Under the pieces are notes generated by a model. That model did no database searches and had not been told where the DNA came from. It saw only the letters and a program-made list of their open reading frames with translations. Position numbers and translations under genes: made by a program. Source: Vibrio penaeicida (GTDB lineage: Bacteria > Pseudomonadota > Gammaproteobacteria > Enterobacterales > Vibrionaceae). Taken from it: a stretch of DNA of 64,000 nucleotides. This document shows, piece after piece, positions 1 through 10,290 of the stretch. Where the stretch lies: assembly GCF_030689305.1 (NCBI RefSeq), contig NZ_JAUYVM010000001.1, forward strand, positions 434,001 to 498,000. The letters run 5' to 3'. The stretch's first letter is position 1; every line of letters starts with the position of its first letter.

Positions 1-1523
1 GCTTTGAACTTATCAATAACCAGCTTTCCTTTAGCATTAACTAGTTTCAAAGCACTCAAATCAGGTTCAACTTCTGGCGCTCTAGGCGCTTCTTTACCCG
101 CAGATGTATCATTACTCTCAGGGGATCCACTGGCACCGGATTCTTTTGGTTGTGTATTCAAGCCAAGGAATGCGTCCAAGTCAATATTCGGGCTATGCAA
201 ATTGAAATTGACTTGAGGGATCGCAGACAAAGTTACACTGGCGTCACCATCAAGTTGAATGTCATTTGCTGTCAGTTTGGTTAACGCCAATGCTAAATGA
301 CTTTTCTTAACGTCAAATGTCACACCTGCATCTAAGTCTACTTTCATTGGTGATTGAGGAAGTGCATCTCCTTCTAAGTTGTTTGATAACTTAATTTTCT
401 GCACTTTAATCTTAGAAATAGCTTTGTCGACAACTACGCTCAATGCGCCCTCTGAATCCACTTTCAATCCTGCTAAATCACCAGCAAGTTTGTAAGAAAG
501 ATCGTTAGATTTATCAAAAGCAAACGTCGCTAAATCCAAGCGAAATTGTTCGACCTTGTTTGTTGGGTCGCTGAACGAAGCATCAACGCCTAACTTACGC
601 AGTTGGTAGTCTTGAAAGTCTTCTGAAAGGAAGAATTCGGTTCCACCTTTAGCGGCGAAATTTTGTTGTTGGCTTTGTCCACTCACATCAAATTCAATGC
701 TATTCCATTCTCCAAGAGCAAAAGCAGGCAAAGAAAGTGTTGCCTTAGCGTTTAGCCCTAAAGATTTATCTTCCACTCCAGCATCCAGATCGACGTTTCG
801 CAATTCATACTGTTTAAGATCTTGAGAGAGCTTGAATTCCACTTGCCCTTCAGCAGAGAAACTCTGTTGATTCTGTGCTCCTGTTACATCAAATGTCAGC
901 TTACTCCACTGGCCAAATTCAAACTCTGACAGCGAAGCATTGGCATCACTCAATGTTAATAGGCTTCCTGCCTGCTTATCTGATACCGTCACTTTTGCAT
1001 TGGAAATGGTAATGCCAGCAACAGATACTTGCCATTGCTCAAGTGCTGAAGGTTCAGTACTCGTCTCTGGGCTTTGGGAAGTTGGAGCTGTTTCTGGCTG
1101 GTTTTCAACTTTGACAGGGTCACTTTGACCAGATTGAGTAAGAGCATCCAGATTAGAACGCCCATCTTTTAGTGTTTCTAGCGCCACTTCAGCACCATCA
1201 AGAATCACATTACCAATAACAAGTTGATTGCTTAGTAGCGGTGTCACTTCAATGGCCAAGCCCACTTGCTCAACTTTTAACAAATTGGGTAATGAAAAGC
1301 CTTCTGGATTTCTTAATTCCGTTTGACCAACACTAAACCCCAAGCTAGGAAAAAGTTGCCAACCAATATCCCCTTCAATCACTAGTGTCATTCCAGTGTT
1401 CTTCTGAACCTGTTCGACAATCATGGGTTTAAATTGGTTGGGGTTAACAAAAATAATGAGGGCAAGTAAAGCAACAACAATCAAAGTGATTGGTACTGCA
1501 ATGAAAAGAAGTAGCTTCTTCAT
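1..1523 (-). CDS. asmA: AsmA family outer-membrane assembly/lipid transport protein, 3' part missing
   Basis: The frame is open from an ATG at 1523 down to the window edge, so about 507 codons are visible and the C-terminus lies outside. The N-terminus starts MKKLLLFIAV and forms one membrane anchor (about residues 5-27), followed by NPNQFKPMI and a segment with IEGDIGWQLFPSLG, the usual AsmA N-terminal signature. The rest is a long, beta-rich periplasmic region of repeated short strands. AsmA-family proteins are thought to bridge inner and outer membrane for phospholipid transport; that is family knowledge. An AAGGA ribosome site lies 8 bases before the ATG. The gene follows udk after a terminator-like hairpin, so it probably has its own promoter. 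Confidence 0.85.
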   Translation of the reverse strand, partial: MKKLLLFIAVPITLIVVALLALIIFVNPNQFKPMIVEQVQKNTGMTLVIEGDIGWQLFPSLGFSVGQTELRNPEGFSLPNLLKVEQVGLAIEVTPLLSNQLVIGNVILDGAEVALETLKDGRSNLDALTQSGQSDPVKVENQPETAPTSQSPETSTEPSALEQWQVSVAGITISNAKVTVSDKQAGSLLTLSDANASLSEFEFGQWSKLTFDVTGAQNQQSFSAEGQVEFKLSQDLKQYELRNVDLDAGVEDKSLGLNAKATLSLPAFALGEWNSIEFDVSGQSQQQNFAAKGGTEFFLSEDFQDYQLRKLGVDASFSDPTNKVEQFRLDLATFAFDKSNDLSYKLAGDLAGLKVDSEGALSVVVDKAISKIKVQKIKLSNNLEGDALPQSPMKVDLDAGVTFDVKKSHLALALTKLTANDIQLDGDASVTLSAIPQVNFNLHSPNIDLDAFLGLNTQPKESGASGSPESNDTSAGKEAPRAPEVEPDLSALKLVNAKGKLVIDKFK

Positions 1524-1577
1524 CCTGGATTCCTTGAATCTGCGACCGGAGATATATTTAAATTACCTCAAACATAC

Positions 1578-1604
1578 AAAAGTGGCGCATAATGCGCCAC
1601 TTTT
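1578..1604 (-). terminator. Hairpin terminator after udk, possibly bidirectional
   Basis: A perfect 12-bp stem AAAAGTGGCGCA / TGCGCCACTTTT with a 3-base loop. It lies 58 bases past the udk stop and ahead of asmA. It carries short T runs on both strands. Confidence 0.75.
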
Positions 1605-1661
1605 TGTTATGAATTTTTTCCGATTTATCAGAACTTTGACAATCCTGAGTCAACGCACCGC

Positions 1662-2303
1662 TTAGCTTTTTAGTAGTTTGGCGATATGTGCTTTCAAAAC
1701 GTCAATTGCAATTCTGTTCTTGCCACCACGAGGAACAATGATGTCGGCATATTGCTTAGAAGGCTCAATGAATTGCATGAACATAGGACGAACCGTGTCT
1801 TGGTATTGCTTAAGCACTGATTCCATAGAGCGACCACGGTCTTCTACATCGCGTTTTACGCGGCGAAGTAAACAGATATCTAAGGGCGTATCCATGAAAA
1901 CAGTCGCATGCATTAAATCGCGTAAACGTGGATCTGTAAGAAGAAGAATACCTTCCAAGATGATCACTTTTTTAGGCGTTAACGACGTTGTAGTCGCTGT
2001 GCGTGTATGTTCTGGGTAACTGTACTCGGGTACTTCTACCGCATTCCCTTGAATCAATTGCTCTAGGTGCTTACAAAGCAAATCGTGATCAAGCGCATTT
2101 GGGTGGTCATAATTGGTTTTTTCACGCTCTTCCATGCTCAGATGACTTTGATCTTTGTAGTAGCAATCTTCCGTAATCACACCAATATGATCGTCACCGA
2201 CTTTCGCACGAAGTTCGTTGTAGATTGTACTCGCGATTAAGCTCTTTCCTGAGGCAGAAGCGCCAGCAATTCCCACGATGACGCATTGATTGTTATTAGA
2301 CAT
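1662..2303 (-). CDS. udk: Uridine/cytidine kinase
   Basis: Uridine kinase phosphorylates uridine and cytidine to UMP and CMP with GTP or ATP in pyrimidine salvage, in the cytosol. The 213-residue protein has the P-loop GASASGKS at residues 14-21 and, further on, EDCYYKDQS and [13 protein letters not shown], which are the nucleoside-binding motifs of this family. Its length matches the bacterial enzyme. It begins at the ATG at 2303 after a 322-base gap from mrp and is followed by its own terminator, so it looks like a single-gene unit lying between mrp and asmA, an order I recall from other vibrios. Confidence 0.95.
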   Translation of the reverse strand: MSNNNQCVIVGIAGASASGKSLIASTIYNELRAKVGDDHIGVITEDCYYKDQSHLSMEEREKTNYDHPNALDHDLLCKHLEQLIQGNAVEVPEYSYPEHTRTATTTSLTPKKVIILEGILLLTDPRLRDLMHATVFMDTPLDICLLRRVKRDVEDRGRSMESVLKQYQDTVRPMFMQFIEPSKQYADIIVPRGGKNRIAIDVLKAHIAKLLKS

Positions 2304-2517
2304 TTATAGCACCTGATACTAATTTGGTAGCTGAGTTGAGTTAAACCGCCCGATTATAGGGAGATACAATACTTAATACCAGTATAGAGTGTCGAAATTA
2401 TCATTAATATCTATTGGTAATAAGCATTAACATGCATGGTTGTTTGGTTTTCAAGCAGAGTATTCTAAGGCACGTTTTCGGAGGAAAAGATATTATATCG
2501 ATTGTATATCTAAGGCT

Positions 2518-2552
2518 CGTTAGCCGAAGTACTTTAAACTCTTCGGCTAACG
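2518..2552. other. Strong inverted repeat in the udk-mrp gap
   Basis: The 2304-2625 gap (322 bases) carries a perfect 12-bp inverted repeat CGTTAGCCGAAG / CTTCGGCTAACG around an 11-base loop. On the plus strand it is followed by TTTCATTTTT, an interrupted T run; on the minus strand, the direction of mrp, no T run follows. It is 74 bases past the mrp stop. It may end mrp transcription or be the 3' end of a short plus-strand transcript. I see no coding sequence in the gap. Confidence 0.5.
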
Positions 2553-2625
2553 TTTCATTTTTAGACAACATTAGAGGAATTGTTACAAATTCACTTTAAT
2601 TAAGGTGCTGCTGTATTTACTGCGA

Positions 2626-3699
2626 TTACACTGCCACAAAGCTTATTGCATCTGGCTTGGCTTTACCTTGCCAATACAAACGGCTTACAACGGTTTCAGC
2701 TAGCAAGCGGTAAATATCGGAATGAGGTGAATCTGGGCGAGATACGACAGTCGGCGCACCATTGTCCAGATCTTCTCTAACGGAAATATGCAGTGGAATT
2801 TGTGCCAATAGCGCCAAACCAAACTCTTGAGCCATTTGGCTTGCGCCACCATCGCCAAATATATGCTCTTTCTCACCACAATGGCTGCATATGTGGTAAC
2901 TCATATTTTCAACCATGCCTAATACAGGTACATCGACCTTTTCAAACATAGCCGCCCCTTTACGTGCATCGGCTAAGGCAAGATCTTGAGGAGTTGTCAC
3001 TATCAAAGAACCTGTCACTGGGATCTGTTGCGACAGCGTCAGCTGAATATCACCTGTTCCAGGCGGCATATCGATAACAAGATAATCCAAATCCGGCCAT
3101 TCTGTTTCGTTAAGCAGTTGGGCTAACGCTTTAGAAGCCATAGGACCACGCCAAATGGCGGCATCGGCATCATCGACAAGATAGCCAATTGAGTTGGTAT
3201 AAACCCCATGTGCCTGTACGGGCTGCATCCATTTATTGTCTCGGACATCCGGCTTTTTCCCTTGAGTGCCCAGCATAATAGGAACGGAAGGGCCATAGAT
3301 ATCCGCATCCAACATTCCAACCTTCGCGCCAGAAACATTGAGCGCCATCGCCAAGTTCACGGCTGTCGTTGACTTACCTACGCCTCCTTTAGCAGACGTA
3401 ACTGCGATGATATTCTTAACACCTTTTACTTCCGCTAACACGGTGGTTTGCATCGCTTTTACGTTACCTACGATGTTGTATTCAAAAGCAGGTATAGAAC
3501 TGGATTTAATTTGATCTTCAATCCAATTTTTCAGGCTTTGCTGCAGCGCTTTATTGATAAATGGAATCTCAATCTTAATCACACCACTCGCCAAAACAGA
3601 CACAATTCCAAGAGTCTGGCTCCATCCATCGATCAGCATTGGATGTCGGTATTGTCCTAGCCACTGGCACAGGGCTTCTTTTGATTGAAATTGTTCCAT
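2626..3699 (-). CDS. apbC: Mrp/ApbC iron-sulfur cluster carrier ATPase
   Basis: A 357-residue MinD-like P-loop ATPase that binds and hands on Fe-S clusters in the cytosol. Residues 1-90 form the MIP18-like domain. The deviant Walker A KGGVGKST is at residues 104-111, LDADIYGPS follows as the A' motif, and the cluster-ligating CxxC is C271/C274 in ICSHCGEKE. These are the hallmarks of Mrp/ApbC proteins. The gene is divergent from metG, as in many gammaproteobacteria, and the 160-base region between them must hold both promoters. Also called mrp. Confidence 0.93.
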   Translation of the reverse strand: MEQFQSKEALCQWLGQYRHPMLIDGWSQTLGIVSVLASGVIKIEIPFINKALQQSLKNWIEDQIKSSSIPAFEYNIVGNVKAMQTTVLAEVKGVKNIIAVTSAKGGVGKSTTAVNLAMALNVSGAKVGMLDADIYGPSVPIMLGTQGKKPDVRDNKWMQPVQAHGVYTNSIGYLVDDADAAIWRGPMASKALAQLLNETEWPDLDYLVIDMPPGTGDIQLTLSQQIPVTGSLIVTTPQDLALADARKGAAMFEKVDVPVLGMVENMSYHICSHCGEKEHIFGDGGASQMAQEFGLALLAQIPLHISVREDLDNGAPTVVSRPDSPHSDIYRLLAETVVSRLYWQGKAKPDAISFVAV

Positions 3700-3859
3700 A
3701 TTACCTCCAATTGTTTTTGTTCATCCTAACACTTCATTCTTTCGCAAAGAACCCTGAAAAAACTAGGATATACGCCTAGTCTGCGGGTTGGAGTACGCTG
3801 CTGCTTAAGGTACTATTAGCGGCTATCACATTAATACCTATCTAAAGCGAATAACAAGT

Positions 3860-5926
3860 ATGGCAACCGATCCAAAAAACCTTACTACAAGGAAAATACT
3901 GGTAACTTGTGCCCTACCGTATGCAAACGGTTCTATCCACCTTGGACATATGCTTGAGCATATCCAAGCGGATATCTGGGTTCGTTATCAGCGCCTTCGT
4001 GGCAACACTGTTAATTTCATCTGTGCAGACGATGCTCACGGCACGCCAATTATGCTTAAAGCACAACAGATGGGTATTACGCCAGAAGAGATGATCGCTG
4101 CTGTAAGTGAAGAGCACCAAAAAGATTTCGCTGGATTTGATATCAGCTTTGACAACTACCACAGCACGCATTCTGATGAGAACCGCGAGCTGGCTTCTCA
4201 CATTTACCTGCAGCTCAAGAAAAATGGTTTTATTTCCAGCCGTACAATTTCTCAGCTGTTTGATCCAGAGAAGGAAATGTTCCTACCAGACCGTTTCGTA
4301 AAAGGCACCTGTCCGAAATGTAAGTCTGATGACCAATACGGTGATAACTGCGACAATTGTGGTGAAACCTACAGCCCAACAGAGCTTATCAATCCGAAGT
4401 CTGCTGTATCGGGGTCGACCCCCATTATGAAAGACTCTGAACACTTCTTCTTCGACCTGCCTCAATTTGAGAGCATGTTAAAAGAGTGGACTCGCTCTGG
4501 TTCACTGCAATCTGAAACTGCCAATAAAATGCAGGAGTGGTTCGAATCCGGTTTGCAACAGTGGGATATCTCTCGAGATGCGCCATATTTCGGCTTTGAA
4601 ATTCCAGGTGAGAAAAACAAATTCTTCTACGTTTGGCTAGATGCCCCTATCGGCTACATGGGTTCGTTCAAAAACCTATGTGACAAGCGTGATGATTTGG
4701 ATTTCGACGAATACTGGAAGAAAGACAGCAACGCAGAGCTTTACCACTTCATCGGCAAAGACATCGTTTATTTCCACAGCCTATTCTGGCCAGCAATGCT
4801 AGAAGGTTCTGGATTCCGTAAACCAAATAACGTATTTGTACACGGCTACGTTACGGTAAACGGCGCGAAGATGTCCAAGTCGAAGGGGACGTTTGTCAAA
4901 GCGAGTACTTACCTAGATCACTTAGATCCTGAATGCCTGCGCTACTACTACGCAGCCAAGCTAAACAGCCGCATAGACGACTTAGATCTCAACCTTGAAG
5001 ACTTCACTCAACGTGTTAACGCTGACGTCGTGAACAAGATTGTAAACCTTGCTTCTCGTAACGCTGGCTTTATCACGAAACGTTTTGAAGGCAAACTTTC
5101 AGATGATTTCGCAGAACTAGAACTCTACAGTGAGTTCGTATCAGCGGCAGATCGCATCGCAGAACTGTATGAATCACGTGAATTTAGCCGTGCAATTCGT
5201 GAAGTGACGGCACTTGCCGACAAAGCAAACCAATACGTCGATGAAAAGGCGCCTTGGGTTGTTGCTAAAGAAGAAGGCAAAGACAAAGAACTCCAAGATA
5301 TCTGCTCTGTCGGTATTAACTTGTTCCGAGTTCTGATGACTTACCTAAAGCCGGTAATGCCAGCACTTGCCGATCGCACTGAAGGCTTCTTGAATGATGA
5401 GCTAACGTGGGAAGGCATTGCGCAACCATTAACGGGCCATGAAATCACGAAGTTCAAAGCACTATTCAACCGAATCGATCCTAAGAAAGTAGAAGCGATG
5501 GTTGAAGCGTCTAAAGAAGTAGCAGCAGCCGAGAAAGCCGTTGCTGAAAAATCTCAAGAAGCGCAAACAGAAACTGAGCTGAGCAAAGACCCAATTGCAG
5601 ATGAAATTGAATTTGATGATTTCGCTAAAGTGGACTTACGCATTGCGAAAATCGTTGAGTGCGAGGAAGTGCCAAAAGCAAATAAATTGCTTAAGCTGAC
5701 ACTCGACATTGGTGGCGAAACGCGTCAAGTATTCTCCGGTATCAAGTCAGCCTACAAGCCGGAAGACCTTGTAGGTAAGCACACAGTTATGGTTGCGAAC
5801 CTTAAACCTCGCAAGATGAAATTTGGCATGTCTGAAGGAATGGTTCTCGCAGCTGGTCCTGGAGGCAGTGACTTATGGTTACTTGAACCACATGAAGGTG
5901 CTAAGCCTGGCATGCGAGTGATGTAA
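3860..5926 (+). CDS. metG: Methionyl-tRNA synthetase
   Basis: Charges tRNA-Met with methionine in the cytosol. The 688-residue protein has the class I signature HLGH at residues 27-30, a four-cysteine zinc knuckle (C151, C154, C164, C167) and KMSKS at 337-341. From about residue 590 a C-terminal EMAP/OB-fold tRNA-binding domain ([16 protein letters not shown]) is present, which is the dimerising form of the enzyme. An alanine/glutamate-rich linker joins the two parts. The gene is monocistronic, ending at a strong terminator. Confidence 0.98.
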   Translation: MATDPKNLTTRKILVTCALPYANGSIHLGHMLEHIQADIWVRYQRLRGNTVNFICADDAHGTPIMLKAQQMGITPEEMIAAVSEEHQKDFAGFDISFDNYHSTHSDENRELASHIYLQLKKNGFISSRTISQLFDPEKEMFLPDRFVKGTCPKCKSDDQYGDNCDNCGETYSPTELINPKSAVSGSTPIMKDSEHFFFDLPQFESMLKEWTRSGSLQSETANKMQEWFESGLQQWDISRDAPYFGFEIPGEKNKFFYVWLDAPIGYMGSFKNLCDKRDDLDFDEYWKKDSNAELYHFIGKDIVYFHSLFWPAMLEGSGFRKPNNVFVHGYVTVNGAKMSKSKGTFVKASTYLDHLDPECLRYYYAAKLNSRIDDLDLNLEDFTQRVNADVVNKIVNLASRNAGFITKRFEGKLSDDFAELELYSEFVSAADRIAELYESREFSRAIREVTALADKANQYVDEKAPWVVAKEEGKDKELQDICSVGINLFRVLMTYLKPVMPALADRTEGFLNDELTWEGIAQPLTGHEITKFKALFNRIDPKKVEAMVEASKEVAAAEKAVAEKSQEAQTETELSKDPIADEIEFDDFAKVDLRIAKIVECEEVPKANKLLKLTLDIGGETRQVFSGIKSAYKPEDLVGKHTVMVANLKPRKMKFGMSEGMVLAAGPGGSDLWLLEPHEGAKPGMRVM

Positions 5927-5980
5927 ATGACTACGCCTTGTAGGTAACTGCATCTTGCAAGTAACTACACGCTAAAACTT

Positions 5981-6009
5981 AAACCGCCTACCTCGCAGGC
6001 GGTTTTTTT
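5981..6009 (+). terminator. Rho-independent terminator of metG
   Basis: Stem AAACCGCCT / AGGCGGTTT with a 7-base loop, followed by a T run, 55 bases past the metG stop. Confidence 0.9.
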
Positions 6010-6012
6010 ATA

Positions 6013-6060
6013 CCCAGTCACCCAGTCACCCAGTCACCCAGTCACCCAGTCACCCAGTCA
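6013..6060. repeat. 8-bp tandem repeat, six perfect copies
   Basis: The unit CCCAGTCA is repeated six times without error, directly after the metG terminator T run. It is non-coding. Because 8 is not a multiple of 3, gain or loss of units would be neutral here, so copy number probably varies among strains. The rest of the gap to 6235 is A+T-rich with no clear element beyond the ribosome site of the next gene. Confidence 0.97.
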
Positions 6061-6235
6061 AAACAATTTTATCGAAGACCAATTTTCCGCAAAGCCCCCT
6101 TCCCCCAATTGGGGCAATTGCACTACTCCTAGACATAACCTAGGAAACAACAAACCCTAACTTATTGATTTAAATTAAATAAAAAATTGGCACTGAGTAT
6201 GCACTCTATCGACTAAACAATCTGGGGAGATGTGT

Positions 6236-7096
6236 TTGTTTATACTAATCAGCTTAACGGTCATATCCGTTTGTATCGTAGTGTTGTTTTTACGCAGCCA
6301 AGTAAAGGCAGAAAATGACCAACGCCATCTCGACAGTCTTCATCTTCTGCGTCAAATTATTCAGTTATGTAGAGCACATCGTACACTGACACATCAAGTG
6401 CTTACCGAAGGTAATCAAGCATCACACGCAACGTTAAAGTCCTTATTCAAGTTAAAGGAACAAATCAAATCACTCGCCGCGCAAGCTAAAAAAATCAGCG
6501 AGAACTCAAATAAAGCAAAATATCGCGTGCTCCTAATCAACCTAACTTTGATGTGTAAAGAGTGGAGAACCCATAGCGTCAATCGTAAACAAGTATCACA
6601 CGGTAAAGTCATCCGCCAATGCCTCTACCTTATGGATGAGTCCATCGTCACTTGGATGATTGAAGCATATCGCGACGACATGACAGATCAGTATCACCAT
6701 GACTGGCAGCTGATTTGCGAAGCTATGGAGTGTCTAACGCAGCTGAGGGTATGTATTCAGGGTATTGAAACGGAAGCAGGAAAACGACGTTACCTTCATT
6801 ACGGACATTTGATTCAAAGACGGCTAAACCAAATCAGTTTGAGTTGTGCAGTGCCTGTTTCATCCGATGTTCAACTAAAGCTTAGCGATGTGTTAAGCGA
6901 TCTTGCAGAAGAATCAAACAATAATGAGTCCACCGATACAGATAATTTGTACAAACTCACCAATGGGATATCAGTATTCTTATTTGGTGCTTACGACTAC
7001 GTTATCAGTTCGATCTGCGAAGAACTCTATGAACCACTACCCGAAGTATTACCTTTAAACCACTTCAATACTCGTCATTCACAAACTTCTCTTTAG
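6236..7096 (+). CDS. Unrecognised membrane-anchored helical protein
   Basis: About 286 residues with one N-terminal membrane segment (residues 1-18), then a long alpha-helical soluble region rich in basic residues and leucines. The stretch LLRQIIQLCRAHRTLTHQVL loosely recalls the start of nitrate-sensing (NIT) type helical sensor domains, but I cannot assign it. An ATG at 6230 touches the GGGGAG ribosome site at 6224-6229, so the TTG at 6236, six bases beyond that site and in the same frame, is the better start. No operon partner: it sits between the metG terminator and the convergent fadR terminator. Function unknown. Confidence 0.7.
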   Translation: MFILISLTVISVCIVVLFLRSQVKAENDQRHLDSLHLLRQIIQLCRAHRTLTHQVLTEGNQASHATLKSLFKLKEQIKSLAAQAKKISENSNKAKYRVLLINLTLMCKEWRTHSVNRKQVSHGKVIRQCLYLMDESIVTWMIEAYRDDMTDQYHHDWQLICEAMECLTQLRVCIQGIETEAGKRRYLHYGHLIQRRLNQISLSCAVPVSSDVQLKLSDVLSDLAEESNNNESTDTDNLYKLTNGISVFLFGAYDYVISSICEELYEPLPEVLPLNHFNTRHSQTSL

Positions 7097-7127
7097 AGTC
7101 AACGAACAACCTTATGCTCTAGAATGC

Positions 7128-7149
7128 AAAAACCCGCCAAAAGCGGGTT
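7128..7149 (-). terminator. Terminator of fadR (convergent gap)
   Basis: Stem AACCCGC / GCGGGTT with a 5-base loop. On the minus strand the stem runs into TTTTT. It lies 48 bases past the fadR stop and may also stop the convergent gene ending at 7096. Confidence 0.7.
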
Positions 7150-7196
7150 ATGAATATCTACTTATCTAAGCGACAACTGCTTTAAGCGACAATGCA

Positions 7197-8036
7197 TTAA
7201 CTGTCGTCTTCAGTAAAGTTCGTCGGTAGTGTCACTTTCATCTTATTCCAGATTTGTGCACTTTCAAGCCCGTAATGGCGGATAACAATCGGTAATTGTT
7301 CACGAGAACCAGACTCGCACACTTCATGCAATTGTTTGTAGAAGTTCAATGCAAGATCTCGTGCTTCAGGGTTAGAGAAGTAATAGCTACCGACGCGATC
7401 ATACAACTTCTTCAGACCATTAAAGATAAGCCCGTAGATCTGGTTTCCAGAATGGAAGGCAAGACGTTGGAACAGCATGTAATCGTAAAAGTTGAACGTT
7501 TTGGCAATCAATATAGCTTGACGCTTTTCTTCATCTTTCTCATTGTCATCTTTTACGTTAGCACGAATTTTATCGGCGTAAGGCGACGCTTGAACAAACG
7601 TATCCCAATTGTCCGATTCTAAAAGCTGCTCACAAGAATCAATTACACCTTGGATTGTCTTTAACGATGTTTCTTTATTTGCTTTAAAGGCATAACGCAT
7701 AAAGATTGGGCTGATATTGGTACGTGCAGCAAGAAGGTCTTCAACAATGCTCGTTGCGTTATCGGCATCCAAAGTCATTAGCGTATCGAGAATATGCAAA
7801 CCCGAGGTTTCCATAAATTGGTTAACTTTGGTCGGTTTACCATGCTGAATGGTTAGCCACCCATCACGGGCAAGACGCTGCAACACTTCTCTTAACGTCG
7901 TTCTCGTTACGCCAATCAATTCAGAAAGCTCACGCTCCGCTGGTAGGATAGACCCAGGAGGGAAGCGCCCCTTCCAAATACTTTCAATAATGTACTTCTC
8001 AGCAAAACCTGCTGGGCTTTTTGCCTTTATAACCAT
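7197..8036 (-). CDS. fadR: Fatty-acid metabolism regulator FadR (Vibrio type, with insertion)
   Basis: GntR-family regulator that represses fatty-acid degradation and activates unsaturated fatty-acid synthesis until it binds long-chain acyl-CoA. The winged helix spans about residues 10-75 ([30 protein letters not shown]). At 279 residues it is about 40 longer than the E. coli protein. The extra part, around [23 protein letters not shown], corresponds to the insertion known in Vibrio FadR that creates a second ligand site. I start at the ATG at 8036 ([16 protein letters not shown]), the conserved family start, instead of the in-frame ATG at 8057. Divergent from nhaB. Confidence 0.96.
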   Translation of the reverse strand: MVIKAKSPAGFAEKYIIESIWKGRFPPGSILPAERELSELIGVTRTTLREVLQRLARDGWLTIQHGKPTKVNQFMETSGLHILDTLMTLDADNATSIVEDLLAARTNISPIFMRYAFKANKETSLKTIQGVIDSCEQLLESDNWDTFVQASPYADKIRANVKDDNEKDEEKRQAILIAKTFNFYDYMLFQRLAFHSGNQIYGLIFNGLKKLYDRVGSYYFSNPEARDLALNFYKQLHEVCESGSREQLPIVIRHYGLESAQIWNKMKVTLPTNFTEDDS

Positions 8037-8460
8037 GAATTCGGGTTTCCGGTGCATTTATAACGTAAAATTGCACTCATCATACCACTACTTGCACAAT
8101 TCAGAAAATAACCCTGTGTATTCCTGCTTTGTTTGTGAGATTACGCGTTAGATTTTTTTATTCTGAGATAGATTAGCGCACTCATTGTGAGTCAAATCTC
8201 ATTTTTCAACAATTTTAACAAACAGGCAACGAAATAAAATACTTACCCAATGCATGAATCTAACTTAATTTTACATGGAAATTTAGCCTAATTTCGGCAA
8301 AAACACCTGAATTTAACCGCTAAAGTGCATTATTTTGATGGTTAACCTAGGCAAGAGTAAAAGTGTAAGCAAAAGTTAAAGTTCGTACTATTCTATGAAT
8401 CAATGTCGCTAGTTCTTGATAAAAAAGCCTGTCAATTTAACTATTTTAAACATTTTTAGG

Positions 8461-8488
8461 TTGACTAAATATTACGTAGGAGTAGAGT
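8461..8488 (+). promoter_or_regulatory. Candidate promoter for the nhaB transcript
   Basis: TTGACT, then 16 bases, then TAGAGT. The -35 box is good and the -10 box fair (4 of 6). If used, it gives a leader of about 180 bases containing the stem-loops described next. The gap 8037-8460 upstream is A+T-rich and shows no further element I can name. Confidence 0.4.
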
Positions 8489-8526
8489 TGCGGGCGAAAG
8501 TATAGGAGTGCTTGTCTTTCTCAAGG

Positions 8527-8667
8527 AGTGACTTGGCAAGGCTACAGAGGTTTCCATCGAAGTTGTTTTCCTAAGTCACTGTTTAAGATATGATTTTTTA
8601 TGAAATTCCACATTTCATATTCAGGGATCGAGACACACTCTCAGTGTCGAATTTACAATAAAAGAGT
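8527..8667 (+). promoter_or_regulatory. Structured 5' leader of nhaB
   Basis: Three inverted repeats follow one another: AGTGACTT (8527-8534) with AAGTCACT (8573-8580), extendable by GG/CC with one bulged base; ATGAAAT with ATTTCAT (8600-8618); and GACAC with GTGTC (8632-8648). The loop of the third contains ACTCT (8637-8641), complementary to AGAGT (8663-8667), which is the ribosome-binding region of nhaB. That arrangement could control translation. It matches no riboswitch I can name with confidence. Confidence 0.45.
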
Positions 8668-8673
8668 CTTATC

Positions 8674-10257
8674 ATGCCGATGTCACTCGGAAACGCGTTC
8701 ATTAAGAACTTTCTAGGCAAAGCACCAGATTGGTACAAGCTTGCCATTATCGCCTTTCTTATTATTAACCCAATTGTATTTTACTTTGTAGACCCATTCA
8801 TTGCTGGTTGGATGCTCATCATCGAGTTTATCTTTACATTGGCTATGGCTTTAAAATGCTACCCACTTCAGCCCGGTGGTCTATTAGCTATTCAAGCGGT
8901 CGCAATTGGGATGACCAGTCCAAATCAGGTTTATCATGAATTAGAAGCCAACCTTCCGGTTCTTCTATTGTTAGTATTTATGGTTGCGGGTATCTACTTC
9001 ATGAAGGAGCTTTTGCTCTTCATCTTTACGAAGATACTGCTTGGTGTGCGTTCTAAGGTACTGCTATCCGTCACTTTCTGTTTCGTTTCGGCCTTCCTTT
9101 CAGCATTTCTTGATGCTCTAACGGTTATCGCAGTTGTTATTTCTGTGGCCGTTGGCTTCTATTCGATATATCATAAAGTTGCGTCGGGTAAGGGTTCTCA
9201 AGCTAACCACGACCACACTAGTGATGACCATTTATGTGAAGTTACTCGTGATGACTTAGAAAACTACCGTTCATTTTTACGCTCTCTACTTATGCATGCC
9301 GGCGTCGGTACTGCTTTGGGCGGAGTAATGACAATGGTAGGTGAACCTCAAAACCTAATCATTGCAGACCAAGCAAGTTGGCAGTTTGGCGAGTTCATGA
9401 TTCGCATGTTGCCTGTTACTCTGCCAGTATTCTTCTGCGGACTTATTACCTGTGCTTTAGTTGAGAAATTCAAAGTATGTGGCTACGGCACGGATTTACC
9501 AGCAAGCGTTAGAAAAATTCTAGTTGATTTCGATAACGAGCAACGTAAGCGCAGAAATAAACAAGATATTGCGAAACTCGTTATCCAAGGCTTGATTGCA
9601 CTATGGCTTATCGTTGGTCTGATGTTCCACTTAGCGGAAGTCGGTTTAATCGGCTTAAGTGTCATCATTCTAGCTACGGCATTCACTGGGGTTATTGAAG
9701 AGCACTCACTAGGTAAAGCATTTGAAGAAGCGCTGCCGTTTACTGCCCTTCTCGCTGTTTTCTTTGCTGTTGTTGCTGTCATCATCGACCAGGAACTGTT
9801 TAAGCCAGTAATCGATGCCGTACTCGCATTGGAAGGTGGTCAGCAGATGGTCATGTTCTATATCGCGAATGGTTTGCTTTCTATGGTGTCTGATAATGTA
9901 TTTGTCGGCACGGTTTACATCAACGAAGTGAAATCAGCTCTTGTTGAAGGCATTATTACCCGTGATCAATTTGACCTACTTGCTGTTGCCATCAATACGG
10001 GAACTAACCTTCCTTCTGTCGCGACACCAAATGGTCAAGCTGCATTCCTGTTCTTGCTGACTTCAGCGCTAGCACCGCTTATTCGTTTGTCGTACGGTCG
10101 CATGGTTATTATGGCACTGCCGTACACGTTTGTTCTTGCTATTGTGGGTTTGTTCGGTATCGCATTCCTACTTGAACCATTTACGGCAAGTTTCTATGAG
10201 ATGGGGTGGATATCTCATCATGTGGGCGAAGCGGTAAGTTCGTCACAGGGACATTAA
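8674..10257 (+). CDS. nhaB: Na+/H+ antiporter NhaB
   Basis: Inner-membrane antiporter that expels sodium in exchange for protons. The 527-residue protein begins [23 protein letters not shown], matching the NhaB family start, and contains about a dozen hydrophobic segments plus conserved polar stretches such as [11 protein letters not shown] and [15 protein letters not shown]. Length is close to E. coli NhaB (513). A histidine/aspartate-rich cytosolic loop (about residues 175-195) carries HDHTSDDH. Divergent from fadR and immediately ahead of dsbB, the arrangement known from enteric bacteria. A structured leader precedes it. Confidence 0.97.
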   Translation: MPMSLGNAFIKNFLGKAPDWYKLAIIAFLIINPIVFYFVDPFIAGWMLIIEFIFTLAMALKCYPLQPGGLLAIQAVAIGMTSPNQVYHELEANLPVLLLLVFMVAGIYFMKELLLFIFTKILLGVRSKVLLSVTFCFVSAFLSAFLDALTVIAVVISVAVGFYSIYHKVASGKGSQANHDHTSDDHLCEVTRDDLENYRSFLRSLLMHAGVGTALGGVMTMVGEPQNLIIADQASWQFGEFMIRMLPVTLPVFFCGLITCALVEKFKVCGYGTDLPASVRKILVDFDNEQRKRRNKQDIAKLVIQGLIALWLIVGLMFHLAEVGLIGLSVIILATAFTGVIEEHSLGKAFEEALPFTALLAVFFAVVAVIIDQELFKPVIDAVLALEGGQQMVMFYIANGLLSMVSDNVFVGTVYINEVKSALVEGIITRDQFDLLAVAINTGTNLPSVATPNGQAAFLFLLTSALAPLIRLSYGRMVIMALPYTFVLAIVGLFGIAFLLEPFTASFYEMGWISHHVGEAVSSSQGH

Positions 10258-10290
10258 TTTTTTTGTTGAATAGAGAACTTATTCAAGATA

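Noticed and set aside
6013..6060. CRISPR-like repeat
   Set aside because: The units are 8 bp, directly adjoining and without spacers; no cas gene is present.
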